Assembly (NCBI GenBank): GCA_006227015.1
Contig: SBGI01000292.1
Coordinates: 1-12,737 of the forward strand
Reading direction: 5' to 3'
Origin: Gammaproteobacteria bacterium
GTDB lineage: Bacteria; Pseudomonadota; Gammaproteobacteria; Pseudomonadales; Porticoccaceae
DNA length: 12,737 nucleotides
Both the position numbers and the translations under genes were made by a program. Under the pieces are notes generated by a model. That model ran no database searches. It was not told where the DNA came from and saw nothing but the letters and a program-made list of their open reading frames with translations. Position 1 is the stretch's first letter. Each line of letters begins with the position of its first letter. Positions 1 through 7,721 of this stretch are shown here, in pieces.

Positions 1-147
1 TGCCGTCAGCAGCTGCACCAGCCGCTCATAAATGGGGATGACTTCGGGCAGCAGGGGCTGCCAGTCTGTATCGCTGTGGGGCCAGGTGAGCTGGATGGCG
101 TCCTGGGGTTCCCACTCCGCGGGTAAGCGAATGTTCGGTGCGGTCAT
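1..147 (-). CDS. Agmatine deiminase family protein, N-terminal fragment (runs off window)
   Basis: Reading the minus strand from the ATG at 147-145 gives 49 codons without a stop up to base 1, so only the N-terminus is present. The peptide begins MTAPNIRLPAEWEPQDAIQL and continues with TWPHSDTDW. An N-terminal 'P-x-E-[WF]-x-P' followed by a 'W/A-W-P' segment is characteristic of the agmatine deiminase / peptidyl-arginine deiminase (AguA-like) family, which hydrolyses agmatine to N-carbamoylputrescine in the cytoplasm. A purine-rich GAGAAA lies just upstream of the ATG and a GGAG somewhat further up. The catalytic residues lie outside the window, so substrate is unproven. The gene is divergent from the alcohol dehydrogenase and probably unrelated to the rest of the cluster. 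Confidence 0.75.
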   Translation of the reverse strand, partial: MTAPNIRLPAEWEPQDAIQLTWPHSDTDWQPLLPEVIPIYERLVQLLTA

Positions 148-538
148 TTCTCGTTGTGATCTCCGTGAAAACGCCGGCAATCTACCATATTCGTGGTCTT
201 TGTGGTGAGTCGGTTTCCCCGTCGTTTTGCTGTGCATGAACTATGCTTTGTTGTGCAATCAAAAGTGATCATGGGTGTATGGCAACTCGTGTTGCTAAAA
301 AATTTGGCACAGCTTTTATCTCGATTTTCGGGCCGGTGTCGTCCTACTTATTGACGAGCTTAGTTCATTCCCAAGTGTCATTGTTGATAGCTATGTGCAG
401 GCAGATACTTGGTCGTATGGGAAATCCTAACTTTTAAATTATTTAGTTTCCCAGATAAAAAAATGGTGTGGGGAATTAAATAGTCGCGCCTAAGCATAAA
501 AGCATTTGAGAAAGATAAGAGAAACAGGAGCTCTAGAG
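148..538. promoter_or_regulatory. Divergent intergenic region upstream of the alcohol dehydrogenase
   Basis: This 391-base AT-rich stretch separates the divergent deiminase-like gene from the PQQ dehydrogenase and must hold promoters for both. I see no convincing -35/-10 pair for the dehydrogenase, which fits a promoter that depends on an activator. A 14-bp imperfect inverted repeat lies at 440-482 and is listed separately. A 64-codon open frame at 243-437 has no ribosome site or recognisable protein character and is not called as a gene. The dehydrogenase ribosome-binding site AGGAG is at 526-530. Confidence 0.6.
440..482. repeat. Inverted repeat upstream of the PQQ dehydrogenase (candidate operator or 5' leader hairpin)
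   Basis: The left arm TATTTAGTTTCCCA (440-453) and right arm TGGGGAATTAAATA (469-482) are inverted copies matching at 12 of 14 positions, with a 15-base spacer. Both mismatches become G-U pairs in RNA, so a transcript starting upstream could form a 14-bp stem. The repeat ends 56 bases before the start codon. It could bind a dimeric regulator such as the ErbR-like protein encoded here, or act in the mRNA leader; the sequence does not decide which. Confidence 0.5.
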
Positions 539-2323
539 ATGAAATTGCGTAACCATATACCGAACTATAAGCAGTTCGCATATTCGACGCTGGCGGCGGC
601 GCTATTGAGTGCTGTGGCAGTTGGCGCTCAAGCCGGGTCGTTCAGCCCTGTGACGGATGCGGACATTCTTAATGACCAGTCGACTACTGGTGACGTAGTG
701 AGCTATGGCCTTGGCCCCAAAGCCCAGCGCTACAGCCCGCTGAAAAAGCTCGACAAAAGTAATGTTAAAGAATTACGTCCTGCCTGGGCTTTCTCCCTCG
801 GTGGCGAGAAGCAGCGCGGTCAGGAATCACAGCCTCTGGTTAAAGATGGTGTGATGTATGTCACTGGTTCTTATTCCCGCCTGTTCGCTATTGATAGCGT
901 CACTGGTGAGGAATTGTGGCAGTACGATGCACGTCTTCCCGACAATATCATGCCCTGCTGTGACGTGATTAACCGTGGCGCCGCCCTGTACGACGACCTG
1001 GTGATCTTCGGTACTCTGGATGCCAAGTTGGTGGCTCTGGATCGCAAAACCGGCAAAGTAGTGTGGAAAAAGAAAATTGCCGACTACAAAGCCGGTTACT
1101 CTTTCACTTCCGCGCCTCAGATCATTAAAGGCATGGTTGTCACCGGTGTTTCCGGTGGTGAATTCGGTATTATCGGTAAGGTTGATGCCCGCAATGCCAA
1201 GACCGGTGAGCTGGTCTGGACCCGTCCGGTTATCGAAGGCCACATGGGCTACCTGAACGGTAAAGAGAACGGCATTACCGGTGGCGAAGCTGGTAAAACC
1301 TGGCCTGGCGACCTCTGGAAGCAGGGCGGTGGTGCAACCTGGAACGGCGGTACCTACGATCCTGAAACCAACCTGATCTATGTGGGTACCGGTAACCCTG
1401 CGCCGTGGAACTCTCACACCCGTCCCGGTAACAACCTCTACACTTCCTCCCGTGTAGCTATCGATGCCGACACCGGCAAGATCGCCTGGCACTTCCAGAC
1501 CACACCACATGATGGCTGGGACTACGATGGCGTTAACGAGTTGATTCCCTTCGATTACAAAGACGGCGGAAAAACTGTGAAGGCGGCTGCTACAGCTGAC
1601 CGTAACGGCTATTTCTACGTACTGGATCGTACCAACGGTGATTTCATCCGCGGTGTTCCCTTTGTGAAAAACATCAACTGGGCCAGCGGTCTGGACGACA
1701 AGGGTGCGCCGATCTTTATCGACGAGAATCGCCCCGGCAATCCGGCTGATAGCGAAGACGGCAAAAAAGGTAAGTCTGTATTTGCCATCCCGTCCTTCCT
1801 CGGCGGCAAAAACTGGATGCCGATGGCTTTCAGTAAGGATACCGGTCTGTTCTATGTGCCTTCCAACGAGTGGGGCATGGATATCTGGAACGAGCCAATC
1901 TCCTACAAGAAAGGCGCGGCTTACCTGGGTGCCGGCTTTACCATCAAGCCTATCTTTGAAGATCACATTGGTTCACTGAAAGCGGTTGACCCGAAAACAG
2001 GTGAAATCAAGTGGGAATTCAAAAACAACGCGCCTCTCTGGGGCGGTGTGCTGACCACTGCTGGTGGCCTGGTATTCACCGGTACTCCTGAGGGCTACCT
2101 GTACGGCCTGGACGCCAACACTGGTAAGGTGCTGTACAAATTCCAGACCGGTTCCGGCATTGTCGGCTCCCCGATCACCTGGGAACAGGACGGTGAGCAG
2201 TTTGTGGCAGTCATTTCCGGTTGGGGTGGTGCTGTACCTCTGTGGGGTGGCGACGTGGCCAAACGCGTTAACTACCTGAACCAGGGCGGTACTGTTTGGG
2301 CATTTAAACTCCCGAAATCCTGA
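539..2323 (+). CDS. pedH: PQQ-dependent alcohol dehydrogenase, lanthanide-type (PedH/ExaF-like)
   Basis: Periplasmic quinoprotein that oxidises primary alcohols to aldehydes and hands electrons to a cytochrome c550. The start at 539 is chosen over 506 because AGGAG (526-530) is 8 bases upstream and the protein then begins with a Sec signal peptide (MKLRNHIP..., likely cut after AQA near residue 32). It has 594 residues, normal for the family. Repeated tryptophan-docking motifs of the beta-propeller are visible (for example [33 protein letters not shown]). C140-C141 form the adjacent cysteine pair typical of these enzymes. Metal and active-site residues are E208 (GGEFG), N286 (GTGNPAPWN) and catalytic D328 in WDYDGVN. 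The second Asp, D330, replaces the Ala or Ser of calcium enzymes and is the known marker of lanthanide dependence (XoxF, ExaF, PedH). The exact subgroup within the family is inferred, so the symbol is tentative. Confidence 0.93.
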   Translation: MKLRNHIPNYKQFAYSTLAAALLSAVAVGAQAGSFSPVTDADILNDQSTTGDVVSYGLGPKAQRYSPLKKLDKSNVKELRPAWAFSLGGEKQRGQESQPLVKDGVMYVTGSYSRLFAIDSVTGEELWQYDARLPDNIMPCCDVINRGAALYDDLVIFGTLDAKLVALDRKTGKVVWKKKIADYKAGYSFTSAPQIIKGMVVTGVSGGEFGIIGKVDARNAKTGELVWTRPVIEGHMGYLNGKENGITGGEAGKTWPGDLWKQGGGATWNGGTYDPETNLIYVGTGNPAPWNSHTRPGNNLYTSSRVAIDADTGKIAWHFQTTPHDGWDYDGVNELIPFDYKDGGKTVKAAATADRNGYFYVLDRTNGDFIRGVPFVKNINWASGLDDKGAPIFIDENRPGNPADSEDGKKGKSVFAIPSFLGGKNWMPMAFSKDTGLFYVPSNEWGMDIWNEPISYKKGAAYLGAGFTIKPIFEDHIGSLKAVDPKTGEIKWEFKNNAPLWGGVLTTAGGLVFTGTPEGYLYGLDANTGKVLYKFQTGSGIVGSPITWEQDGEQFVAVISGWGGAVPLWGGDVAKRVNYLNQGGTVWAFKLPKS

Positions 2324-2348
2324 TTCTCCTAGCAGCAGAAGTGGCAGA

Positions 2349-2375
2349 GGCCCGGTGTACCTGGTACACCGGGCC
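2349..2375 (+). terminator. Perfect 13-bp palindromic hairpin after the dehydrogenase, no T-tract
   Basis: GGCCCGGTGTACC (2349-2361) and GGTACACCGGGCC (2363-2375) are exact inverted copies around one base. In RNA this would give a GC-rich stem of about 10 bp with a 7-base loop. It begins 25 bases after the dehydrogenase stop codon. No run of T follows, so it is not a classical intrinsic terminator. It more likely stabilises the upstream mRNA end or lowers read-through into the NosR-like gene. Confidence 0.6.
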
Positions 2376-2470
2376 GATGTCTGCCTGACGGCTTGTACAG
2401 CCGGATCATCAATACCCAAATTCTGATAACAATACGCACGTTGGTCGTTGCGAAAGTAAGGGTTGAACGG

Positions 2471-4618
2471 ATGTTTGCGAGAAACGGGCTGGCACATCAC
2501 CTGTGGCTGACCGGGCTATTGATCTTCGCCCTTCTGTCAGCATTGTCTGTGCATGCGGCCCCGGATGAAGACAGCCAGGAGTTGCGTTCCAATTGGCAGG
2601 CAACAGAAAGCTGGCGAGACATTTTCCCCACTGCCAGTGAACTCGGCGAGAAAGATACTGCACTCGGTATCTGGCCGGTGTTTCGCGGTGCGGCACTGCT
2701 CGGTTATCTGTTCGAATCCAATGATTTTGTGGCAATCCCCGGTTTTTCCGGTGATGTCGTCAACGTGCTTGTGGGTATAGACACCCAGGGCATTTTCAAA
2801 GGGGTCAAGCTGCTCAAGCACCATGAACCCATTTTCCTTCACGGTCTCGGCGAGCCGCCATTGCTGGAGTTTCTGCAGCAGTACAAAGGGCTCTCGGTGG
2901 CCGACAACATCAAGGTTGGCAAACAGCGGGCGGGCGCCAACGTCTATATCGATGGCATTACCAAGGCGACTGCATCCGTGGTGGCTGTCAACGAAACGGT
3001 CTTATTGTCTGCGCTGAAAGTAGCGCGTGAAACCCTGGAAGGCTTTGAGCCACGCGCCATTGCCACCGTCAAGACAGGTGAGTTCCATCCCCTCAGTTGG
3101 GATGAGTTGTTGCAGCGAGGCTATATCCAGCGTGTCCGTCTTACCCACGCGGAGGTGGCAGAGGCATTTGCCGGGACGGCTGTGGAAAATCTCAATGACG
3201 TTGCCGATGAGGATGGTGACGGCGTCTTTATTGAATTCTATTACGGTTACCTGAATGTGCCCGACATCGGCCGGAACCTGCTGGGTGAGACCGATTACCA
3301 GCGACTGCTGAGAGAGTTGGGACCGGGTAACCATGCCGTGGCAGTGATGGCCAATGGCGATTACAGTTTTGTGGGTGAGGACTTTGTGCCTGGTTCGGTG
3401 CCGGATCGGCTTGCGGTCCACCAGCAGGAACTGCCCATCGAAATTCGCGATATGAATTTCTATGACTACGATGAAGTCAATTCTCCCTATATGGGCAATT
3501 TCGACAGTAGCAAAATTTTCCGTATCAAATCCCAGTCCGATTTTGATCCCGGCGCTGCGTGGGAGCTCGCGCTGATTGTCAGCCGTTCACGGGGCATGTT
3601 GTTTGAAACGTTGAGTGCGTCATTTCCCTCCGAGTACCAGTTGCCGGAAACCTTTTTTGTCTACAACGAAAATGTGGATGATGACCTAAAGCGAGACCCG
3701 CCCTGGGTAACTATCTGGAAGGGGCGTTTCTGGGAAGTGGTGTTGCTGTCACTGAGTCTGGTACTGCTGACGGCCATTATGGTGTTTCAGCACCGCCTCA
3801 GTCGTTACCCGAAACTGTTCCACCGCCTGCGCTGGGGTTTTCTGTGGTTCACCCTGATTTTTATCGGTTGGTATGCCCAGGGCCAGCTGTCGGTGGTCAA
3901 TATTTTTACCATCTTCCAGGCGATGATTTCGGGTTTCCGCTGGTCTGATTACCTGATCGATCCGATGCTGTTTATCCTCTGGATCTACGTCTTTATTTCA
4001 CTGTTCATTATCGGTCGGGGCCTGTTTTGCGGCTGGCTCTGCCCCTTTGGCGTGCTGCAGGAAATGGCTAGCTGGGTCGCCAAAAAACTGAATATCCGGC
4101 AGTTAAAGATTTCCGATCGCCTGCACACCCGTTTGTGGCGGGTGAAATACGTGGTGCTGATTTTCCTGGTTGGCGTGTCCTTTTACTCATTGACGGCGGC
4201 GGAAATACTGTCCGAAGTGGAGCCATTCAAAACGGCCATCACACTGGTGTTTGTGCGCTCCTGGCCGTTTGTTCTGTATGCGGTGGGATTGCTTGTTTTA
4301 AGCCTGTTTGTGCACAAGGCCTACTGCCGTTATCTGTGCCCGCTGGGTGCTGGACTGGCGATGCTGGGGTGGTTTCACCGCTTTGAATGGCTGACCCGAC
4401 GCAGTGAGTGCGGCAGCCCCTGTCAGCTCTGTAAGCACAAGTGTGAAATTGCCGCGATCACCCCGCAGGGCAAGGTGGATTACAACGAGTGTATTCAGTG
4501 CCTGGAATGCATTGTTTATTACAACAATGACGATTTGTGCCCGCCGCTGATTAATCGCAATAAACGCAATAAAAATGTCGGTGAAGAGGTTCAATTCATT
4601 GAATTAAAAGAGAAATGA
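2471..4618 (+). CDS. NosR/NirI-like membrane protein: periplasmic FMN-binding domain plus polyferredoxin
   Basis: The start at 2471 is preferred over 2393 because AAGGG (2458-2462) is 8 bases upstream and a signal-like hydrophobic segment follows (WLTGLLIFALLSALSVHAA). The 715-residue length matches NosR. Residues about 80-210 form an FMN-binding domain; D161-GITKAT167-AS is the flavinylation-type motif, with T167 the expected FMN-linked Thr. A SIGRNLLGE-type segment (DIGRNLLGE) is typical of NosR. Five hydrophobic helices follow between about 415 and 640, with two CxxxCP motifs (C520/C524 and C619/C623). Two [4Fe-4S] sites lie in the C-terminal tail (C647, C651, C654, C658; C674, C677, C680, C690). 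NosR supports N2O reductase maturation and electron supply, but no nos gene is here. Placement behind the PQQ dehydrogenase suggests a redox or sensory role in alcohol oxidation (inference). Odd: an EF-hand-like acidic loop at D246-G251. Confidence 0.85.
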   Translation: MFARNGLAHHLWLTGLLIFALLSALSVHAAPDEDSQELRSNWQATESWRDIFPTASELGEKDTALGIWPVFRGAALLGYLFESNDFVAIPGFSGDVVNVLVGIDTQGIFKGVKLLKHHEPIFLHGLGEPPLLEFLQQYKGLSVADNIKVGKQRAGANVYIDGITKATASVVAVNETVLLSALKVARETLEGFEPRAIATVKTGEFHPLSWDELLQRGYIQRVRLTHAEVAEAFAGTAVENLNDVADEDGDGVFIEFYYGYLNVPDIGRNLLGETDYQRLLRELGPGNHAVAVMANGDYSFVGEDFVPGSVPDRLAVHQQELPIEIRDMNFYDYDEVNSPYMGNFDSSKIFRIKSQSDFDPGAAWELALIVSRSRGMLFETLSASFPSEYQLPETFFVYNENVDDDLKRDPPWVTIWKGRFWEVVLLSLSLVLLTAIMVFQHRLSRYPKLFHRLRWGFLWFTLIFIGWYAQGQLSVVNIFTIFQAMISGFRWSDYLIDPMLFILWIYVFISLFIIGRGLFCGWLCPFGVLQEMASWVAKKLNIRQLKISDRLHTRLWRVKYVVLIFLVGVSFYSLTAAEILSEVEPFKTAITLVFVRSWPFVLYAVGLLVLSLFVHKAYCRYLCPLGAGLAMLGWFHRFEWLTRRSECGSPCQLCKHKCEIAAITPQGKVDYNECIQCLECIVYYNNDDLCPPLINRNKRNKNVGEEVQFIELKEK

Positions 4619-4813
4619 TACATCTGGCGCAGCCATGAAAAGGCCCGGAAACAGTAGGCTTGAATGGGTTGATTCTGGCCTCCTACTAAAGACCGGCTTT
4701 GGCGGAACCAAAGTAGAATATTAAGTTTTCCCCCGGGGTCTATTATTGGTCACTAAGGGCGAGTCTGAAAGATCGATTTAGCAACAGCTAACTTGGGTTT
4801 AAGTAAGTCCGCA

Positions 4814-4819
4814 GATAAT
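4814..4819 (+). promoter_or_regulatory. Possible -10 element of the aldehyde dehydrogenase promoter
   Basis: GATAAT matches the sigma-70 -10 consensus at 5 of 6 positions and lies 76 bases before the aldehyde dehydrogenase start, in a 277-base intergenic stretch (4619-4895). No good -35 box is found 16-18 bases upstream, which would fit an activated promoter. Further upstream, TATTAAGTTTTCCC (4719-4732) resembles the left arm of the repeat before the alcohol dehydrogenase. No terminator is evident after the NosR-like gene, so read-through is also possible. Confidence 0.3.
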
Positions 4820-4895
4820 AACCGGCACAACTTGTTCCTCTTCTGGAACACGGCTGATAAAGATAGATTTAAACGAACATGGTTAGGAGTGAGTC

Positions 4896-6416
4896 ATGAT
4901 TTATGCGCAACCGGGAACCGAAGGTGCTGCAGTCTCTTTTAAGTCTCGTTATGAGAACTACATTGGCGGCGAGTGGGTGGCGCCGAAACAAGGCAAATAT
5001 TTCGAAAATGCCACACCGGTAACCGGTAAGGTATTTTGTGAAGTCGCGCGCTCCTCTGAGGCCGATATTGAAGCGGCTCTCGATGCCGCCCACGCTGCGA
5101 AAGATGCCTGGGGAAAAACCTCTGTCACCGATCGCTCAAATATCCTGCTGAAAATTGCTGACCGGGTTGAGCAGAACCTGGATAAACTGGCTGTGGCAGA
5201 AACCTGGGATAACGGCAAAAGTGTACGTGAAACCCTGAATGCCGACATTCCGCTGGTGGTGGATCACTTCCGCTATTTTGCGGCCTGTATCCGTGCCCAG
5301 GAAGGCACCGCTGCAGAACTGGACGAACATACCGCGGCTTACCATTTCCACGAGCCGCTGGGTGTCGTCGGCCAGATCATTCCCTGGAACTTCCCTCTGC
5401 TGATGGCGGCCTGGAAGCTGGCGCCTGCACTGGCAGCCGGAAACTGTGTGGTGATGAAGCCCGCAGAGCAAACTCCTGCATCCATCCTGGTGCTGATGGA
5501 AACCATTGGTGACCTGCTGCCACCCGGCGTGGTTAATGTGGTCAACGGTTTCGGTGCCGAAGCCGGCCAGGCCCTGGCGACCAATACCCGCATTGCCAAG
5601 ATTGCCTTCACCGGTTCAACGCCGGTGGGCTCCAAGATCATGGAATACGCGGCGAAGAATATTATTCCTTCCACTGTGGAGCTGGGCGGCAAGTCCCCCA
5701 ATATCTATTTCGAAGATGTGTTGCAGCAGGAAGAAAGTTATATCAGCAAATGTGTCGAAGGGCTTTTACTGGGCTTCTTCAACCAGGGTGAGGTCTGTAC
5801 CTGTCCTTCACGCGCACTGATTCAGGAAAGTATTTACGACGAATTCATTGAGCGGGTTATTGCACGCGCCGGACAGATTATCCAGGGTAACCCGCTGGAT
5901 ACTGACACCATGGTTGGTGCCCAGGCATCAAAGGAACAACTGGATAAAATCCTCTCCTATATGGATATCGCCAAGGAAGAGAATGCCGAGTTCCTGATTG
6001 GTGGTAAGCGCAACGTCCTGGGTGGTGATTTGGCAGGAGGTTATTACGTCCAGCCGACGCTGCTGAAAGGCGATAACTCCATGCGCGTTTTCCAGGAAGA
6101 AATTTTTGGTCCGACCCTAGGCATCACCACCTTTAAGGATGAGGCAGAAGCGCTGGCACTTGCCAACGATACTGAATTTGGTTTGGGTGCCGGTATCTGG
6201 ACCCGCGATATTAACCGCGCTTATCGCATGGGTCGCGGCATTCAGGCGGGCCGTGTGTGGACCAACTGTTATCACGTCTACCCCGCACACGCTGCGTTTG
6301 GCGGTTACAAGAAATCCGGTGTGGGTCGCGAGAACCACAAGATGATGCTGGACCATTACCAGCAAACCAAGAACTTGCTGGTGAGTTACGATATTAATCC
6401 CTTAGGCTTTTTCTAG
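4896..6416 (+). CDS. exaC: NAD-dependent aldehyde dehydrogenase, ExaC type
   Basis: Cytoplasmic enzyme that oxidises the aldehyde made by the PQQ dehydrogenase (acetaldehyde to acetate in the classical ethanol pathway). At 506 residues it has the length I recall for Pseudomonas ExaC, with the same beginning (...[15 protein letters not shown]) and end ([11 protein letters not shown]). The aldehyde dehydrogenase core is complete: [20 protein letters not shown] with the oxyanion Asn, MKPAEQTP for cofactor binding, FTGSTPVGS as the nucleotide-binding turn, catalytic base E262 in VELGGK, and nucleophile C301 in GEVCTCPSR. There is no signal peptide. AGGAG (4885-4889) is 6 bases before the ATG. It follows the NosR-like gene after 277 bases and ends at a strong terminator, so it closes this transcription unit or is a unit of its own. 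Confidence 0.96.
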   Translation: MIYAQPGTEGAAVSFKSRYENYIGGEWVAPKQGKYFENATPVTGKVFCEVARSSEADIEAALDAAHAAKDAWGKTSVTDRSNILLKIADRVEQNLDKLAVAETWDNGKSVRETLNADIPLVVDHFRYFAACIRAQEGTAAELDEHTAAYHFHEPLGVVGQIIPWNFPLLMAAWKLAPALAAGNCVVMKPAEQTPASILVLMETIGDLLPPGVVNVVNGFGAEAGQALATNTRIAKIAFTGSTPVGSKIMEYAAKNIIPSTVELGGKSPNIYFEDVLQQEESYISKCVEGLLLGFFNQGEVCTCPSRALIQESIYDEFIERVIARAGQIIQGNPLDTDTMVGAQASKEQLDKILSYMDIAKEENAEFLIGGKRNVLGGDLAGGYYVQPTLLKGDNSMRVFQEEIFGPTLGITTFKDEAEALALANDTEFGLGAGIWTRDINRAYRMGRGIQAGRVWTNCYHVYPAHAAFGGYKKSGVGRENHKMMLDHYQQTKNLLVSYDINPLGFF

Positions 6417-6442
6417 TCTGTTGATTTTCTTCCACCTCTTAG

Positions 6443-6484
6443 TGCTTAAATCCTCTCGCGAGGGTTTAAGCATTTTTTATTTTT
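6443..6484 (+). terminator. Rho-independent terminator after the aldehyde dehydrogenase
   Basis: TGCTTAAATCCTC (6443-6455) pairs with GAGGGTTTAAGCA (6460-6472) to form a 13-bp stem with one G-U pair and the four-base loop TCGC. It is followed at once by TTTTTTATTTTT (6473-6484). It ends the exaC transcript and isolates it from the downstream sensor genes. The A-rich left arm also allows some activity on the opposite strand, where no gene would need it. Confidence 0.93.
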
Positions 6485-6575
6485 CAACTGTTTAGGCCGC
6501 TCCCGCCTATGCTTTAAGGGTGCCGATGAATTAGACTGGGGAGGATAACTATTAGAGCATCTGTGGAGTAAATCC

Positions 6576-7721
6576 ATGAATAATGCCGAAGTCATTCGTA
6601 GACACTATTCACTGAGTCACGACCCCGAGGTGGTGGCCGACGAGTTGTATGAGGGTCTTTACCAGGAGCAGACGGAATGCGTCATTTTTTTCTGCTCGGT
6701 GGAATACGACCTGCCAGCCCTGGCTGAAGCGCTAACGCGTCGTTTTGGCGATACCATGCTGATCGGTTGTACGACGGCGGGTGAAATTACACCGCTGGGC
6801 ACCTGCAAGGGCAGCATTACCGGTTTCAGTCTTCCCAAGGCCCACTTTGCCGTGGAAGCAGCACTGATCGAAAACCTTCACCACTTTTCCTTTTCCGATA
6901 CCAATACCCTGTTGCAGCAGGTCATGCAAAATTTTAATCAAAAGGCTTTTGTTCCCGTGCAGGGGCACAGCTTTGCCTTTTCCCTGCTCGACGGCTTGTC
7001 CATTCGCGAGGAGCTGGTGCTCAAGAGCCTGAATGACTCGCTGGGTGAGATACCCCTGGTGGGGGGGTCTGCGGGGGATGATTTGTTTTTCAAGGATACC
7101 CAGGTGTTTTACGGCGACCGCTTTTACCGCAATGCCGCGGTCATTATTCTGGTGAATACGGATTGTCCGTTTGTGGTTTATTCCACTCATCATCTGACGC
7201 CGCAAGACAATAAGCTGGTAGTGACGGCAGCAGATGCTGAAGCGCGCGTTGTGCATGAGTTAAATGCCGAGCCCGCTGCGCTGGAATATTCCCAGGTGGT
7301 CGGTGTGCCGATAGAAGACCTGTGCATCAACACTTTTGCCTTGAACCCCATTGGGGTCAAGCTGCACGACGAATTTCATGTTCGCTCCCTGCAGAAAGTC
7401 AACGATGACTTCAGCCTGTCATTTTTCTGCGCTATAGATGAGGGCGTAGTGCTGTCTACTTGTAAGCGGGGAAACATTGTCGAACACCTGCGGAAAACCC
7501 TGGAAGGGCTGAAAAAGCAGGTTGGGCAGCCCCAGTTGGTGATTGCCTGCGAATGTATTTTCCGTCAGCTCGAGATTGACCAGTTAAATATTCGAGACGA
7601 TATTTCGGCAGTGCTAAAAGATTACAACGTGATTGGTTTTGATGCCTACGGTGAGCAATTTAATGGCCGCCATGTCAATCAGACATTTTCCGGCGTGGCG
7701 ATAGGTATGCCCAATGGCTAA
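6576..7721 (+). CDS. nosP: FIST domain sensor protein, NosP-like
   Basis: 381 residues containing a FIST_N domain (about 30-220) followed by FIST_C (about 225-365). Family signatures are clear: IGCTTAGEITPLG, VGGSAGDDLFF with the following VFYGDRFYRNAAVIILV, NPIGV, and the C-terminal YGEQFNGRHVNQTFSGVAIG. There is no signal peptide or membrane segment, so it is cytoplasmic. FIST proteins bind small ligands; in Pseudomonas aeruginosa the FIST protein NosP is reported to bind heme and nitric oxide and to control the kinase NahK encoded next to it. The same arrangement occurs here: the gene overlaps the hybrid kinase gene by 8 bases, implying translational coupling and a sensor-kinase partnership. 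GGAG (6565-6568) precedes the ATG by 7 bases. A heme ligand cannot be assigned from sequence, so NO sensing is inferred from context. Confidence 0.88.
   Translation: MNNAEVIRRHYSLSHDPEVVADELYEGLYQEQTECVIFFCSVEYDLPALAEALTRRFGDTMLIGCTTAGEITPLGTCKGSITGFSLPKAHFAVEAALIENLHHFSFSDTNTLLQQVMQNFNQKAFVPVQGHSFAFSLLDGLSIREELVLKSLNDSLGEIPLVGGSAGDDLFFKDTQVFYGDRFYRNAAVIILVNTDCPFVVYSTHHLTPQDNKLVVTAADAEARVVHELNAEPAALEYSQVVGVPIEDLCINTFALNPIGVKLHDEFHVRSLQKVNDDFSLSFFCAIDEGVVLSTCKRGNIVEHLRKTLEGLKKQVGQPQLVIACECIFRQLEIDQLNIRDDISAVLKDYNVIGFDAYGEQFNGRHVNQTFSGVAIGMPNG

Noticed and set aside
243..437. 64-codon open frame on the plus strand upstream of the dehydrogenase
   Set aside because: No ribosome-binding site, no recognisable domain, and composition typical of AT-rich non-coding sequence.
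827..1966. 379-codon open frame on the minus strand
   Set aside because: It lies wholly antisense to the well-supported PQQ dehydrogenase, has no family signature, and is explained by codon bias of the real gene.
1973..2500. 175-codon minus-strand open frame across the dehydrogenase end and the gap
   Set aside because: Overlaps the dehydrogenase C-terminus, the palindrome and the start of the NosR-like gene; no protein family resemblance.
2471..4618. Reading the NosR-like gene as part of a denitrification operon
   Set aside because: No nosZ, nosDFY, nir or nor gene is present in the window; all neighbours belong to alcohol oxidation or its regulation.
4653..4687. Weak stem AGTAGG / CCTACT after the NosR-like gene
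   Set aside because: Only six pairs with a loop of more than 20 bases and no T-tract; not a credible terminator.
4821..4836. Possible sigma-54 promoter (GGCAC...TTG) before the aldehyde dehydrogenase
   Set aside because: The spacing between the GGCAC-like and TTG elements is too short and the GC of the -12 element is missing.
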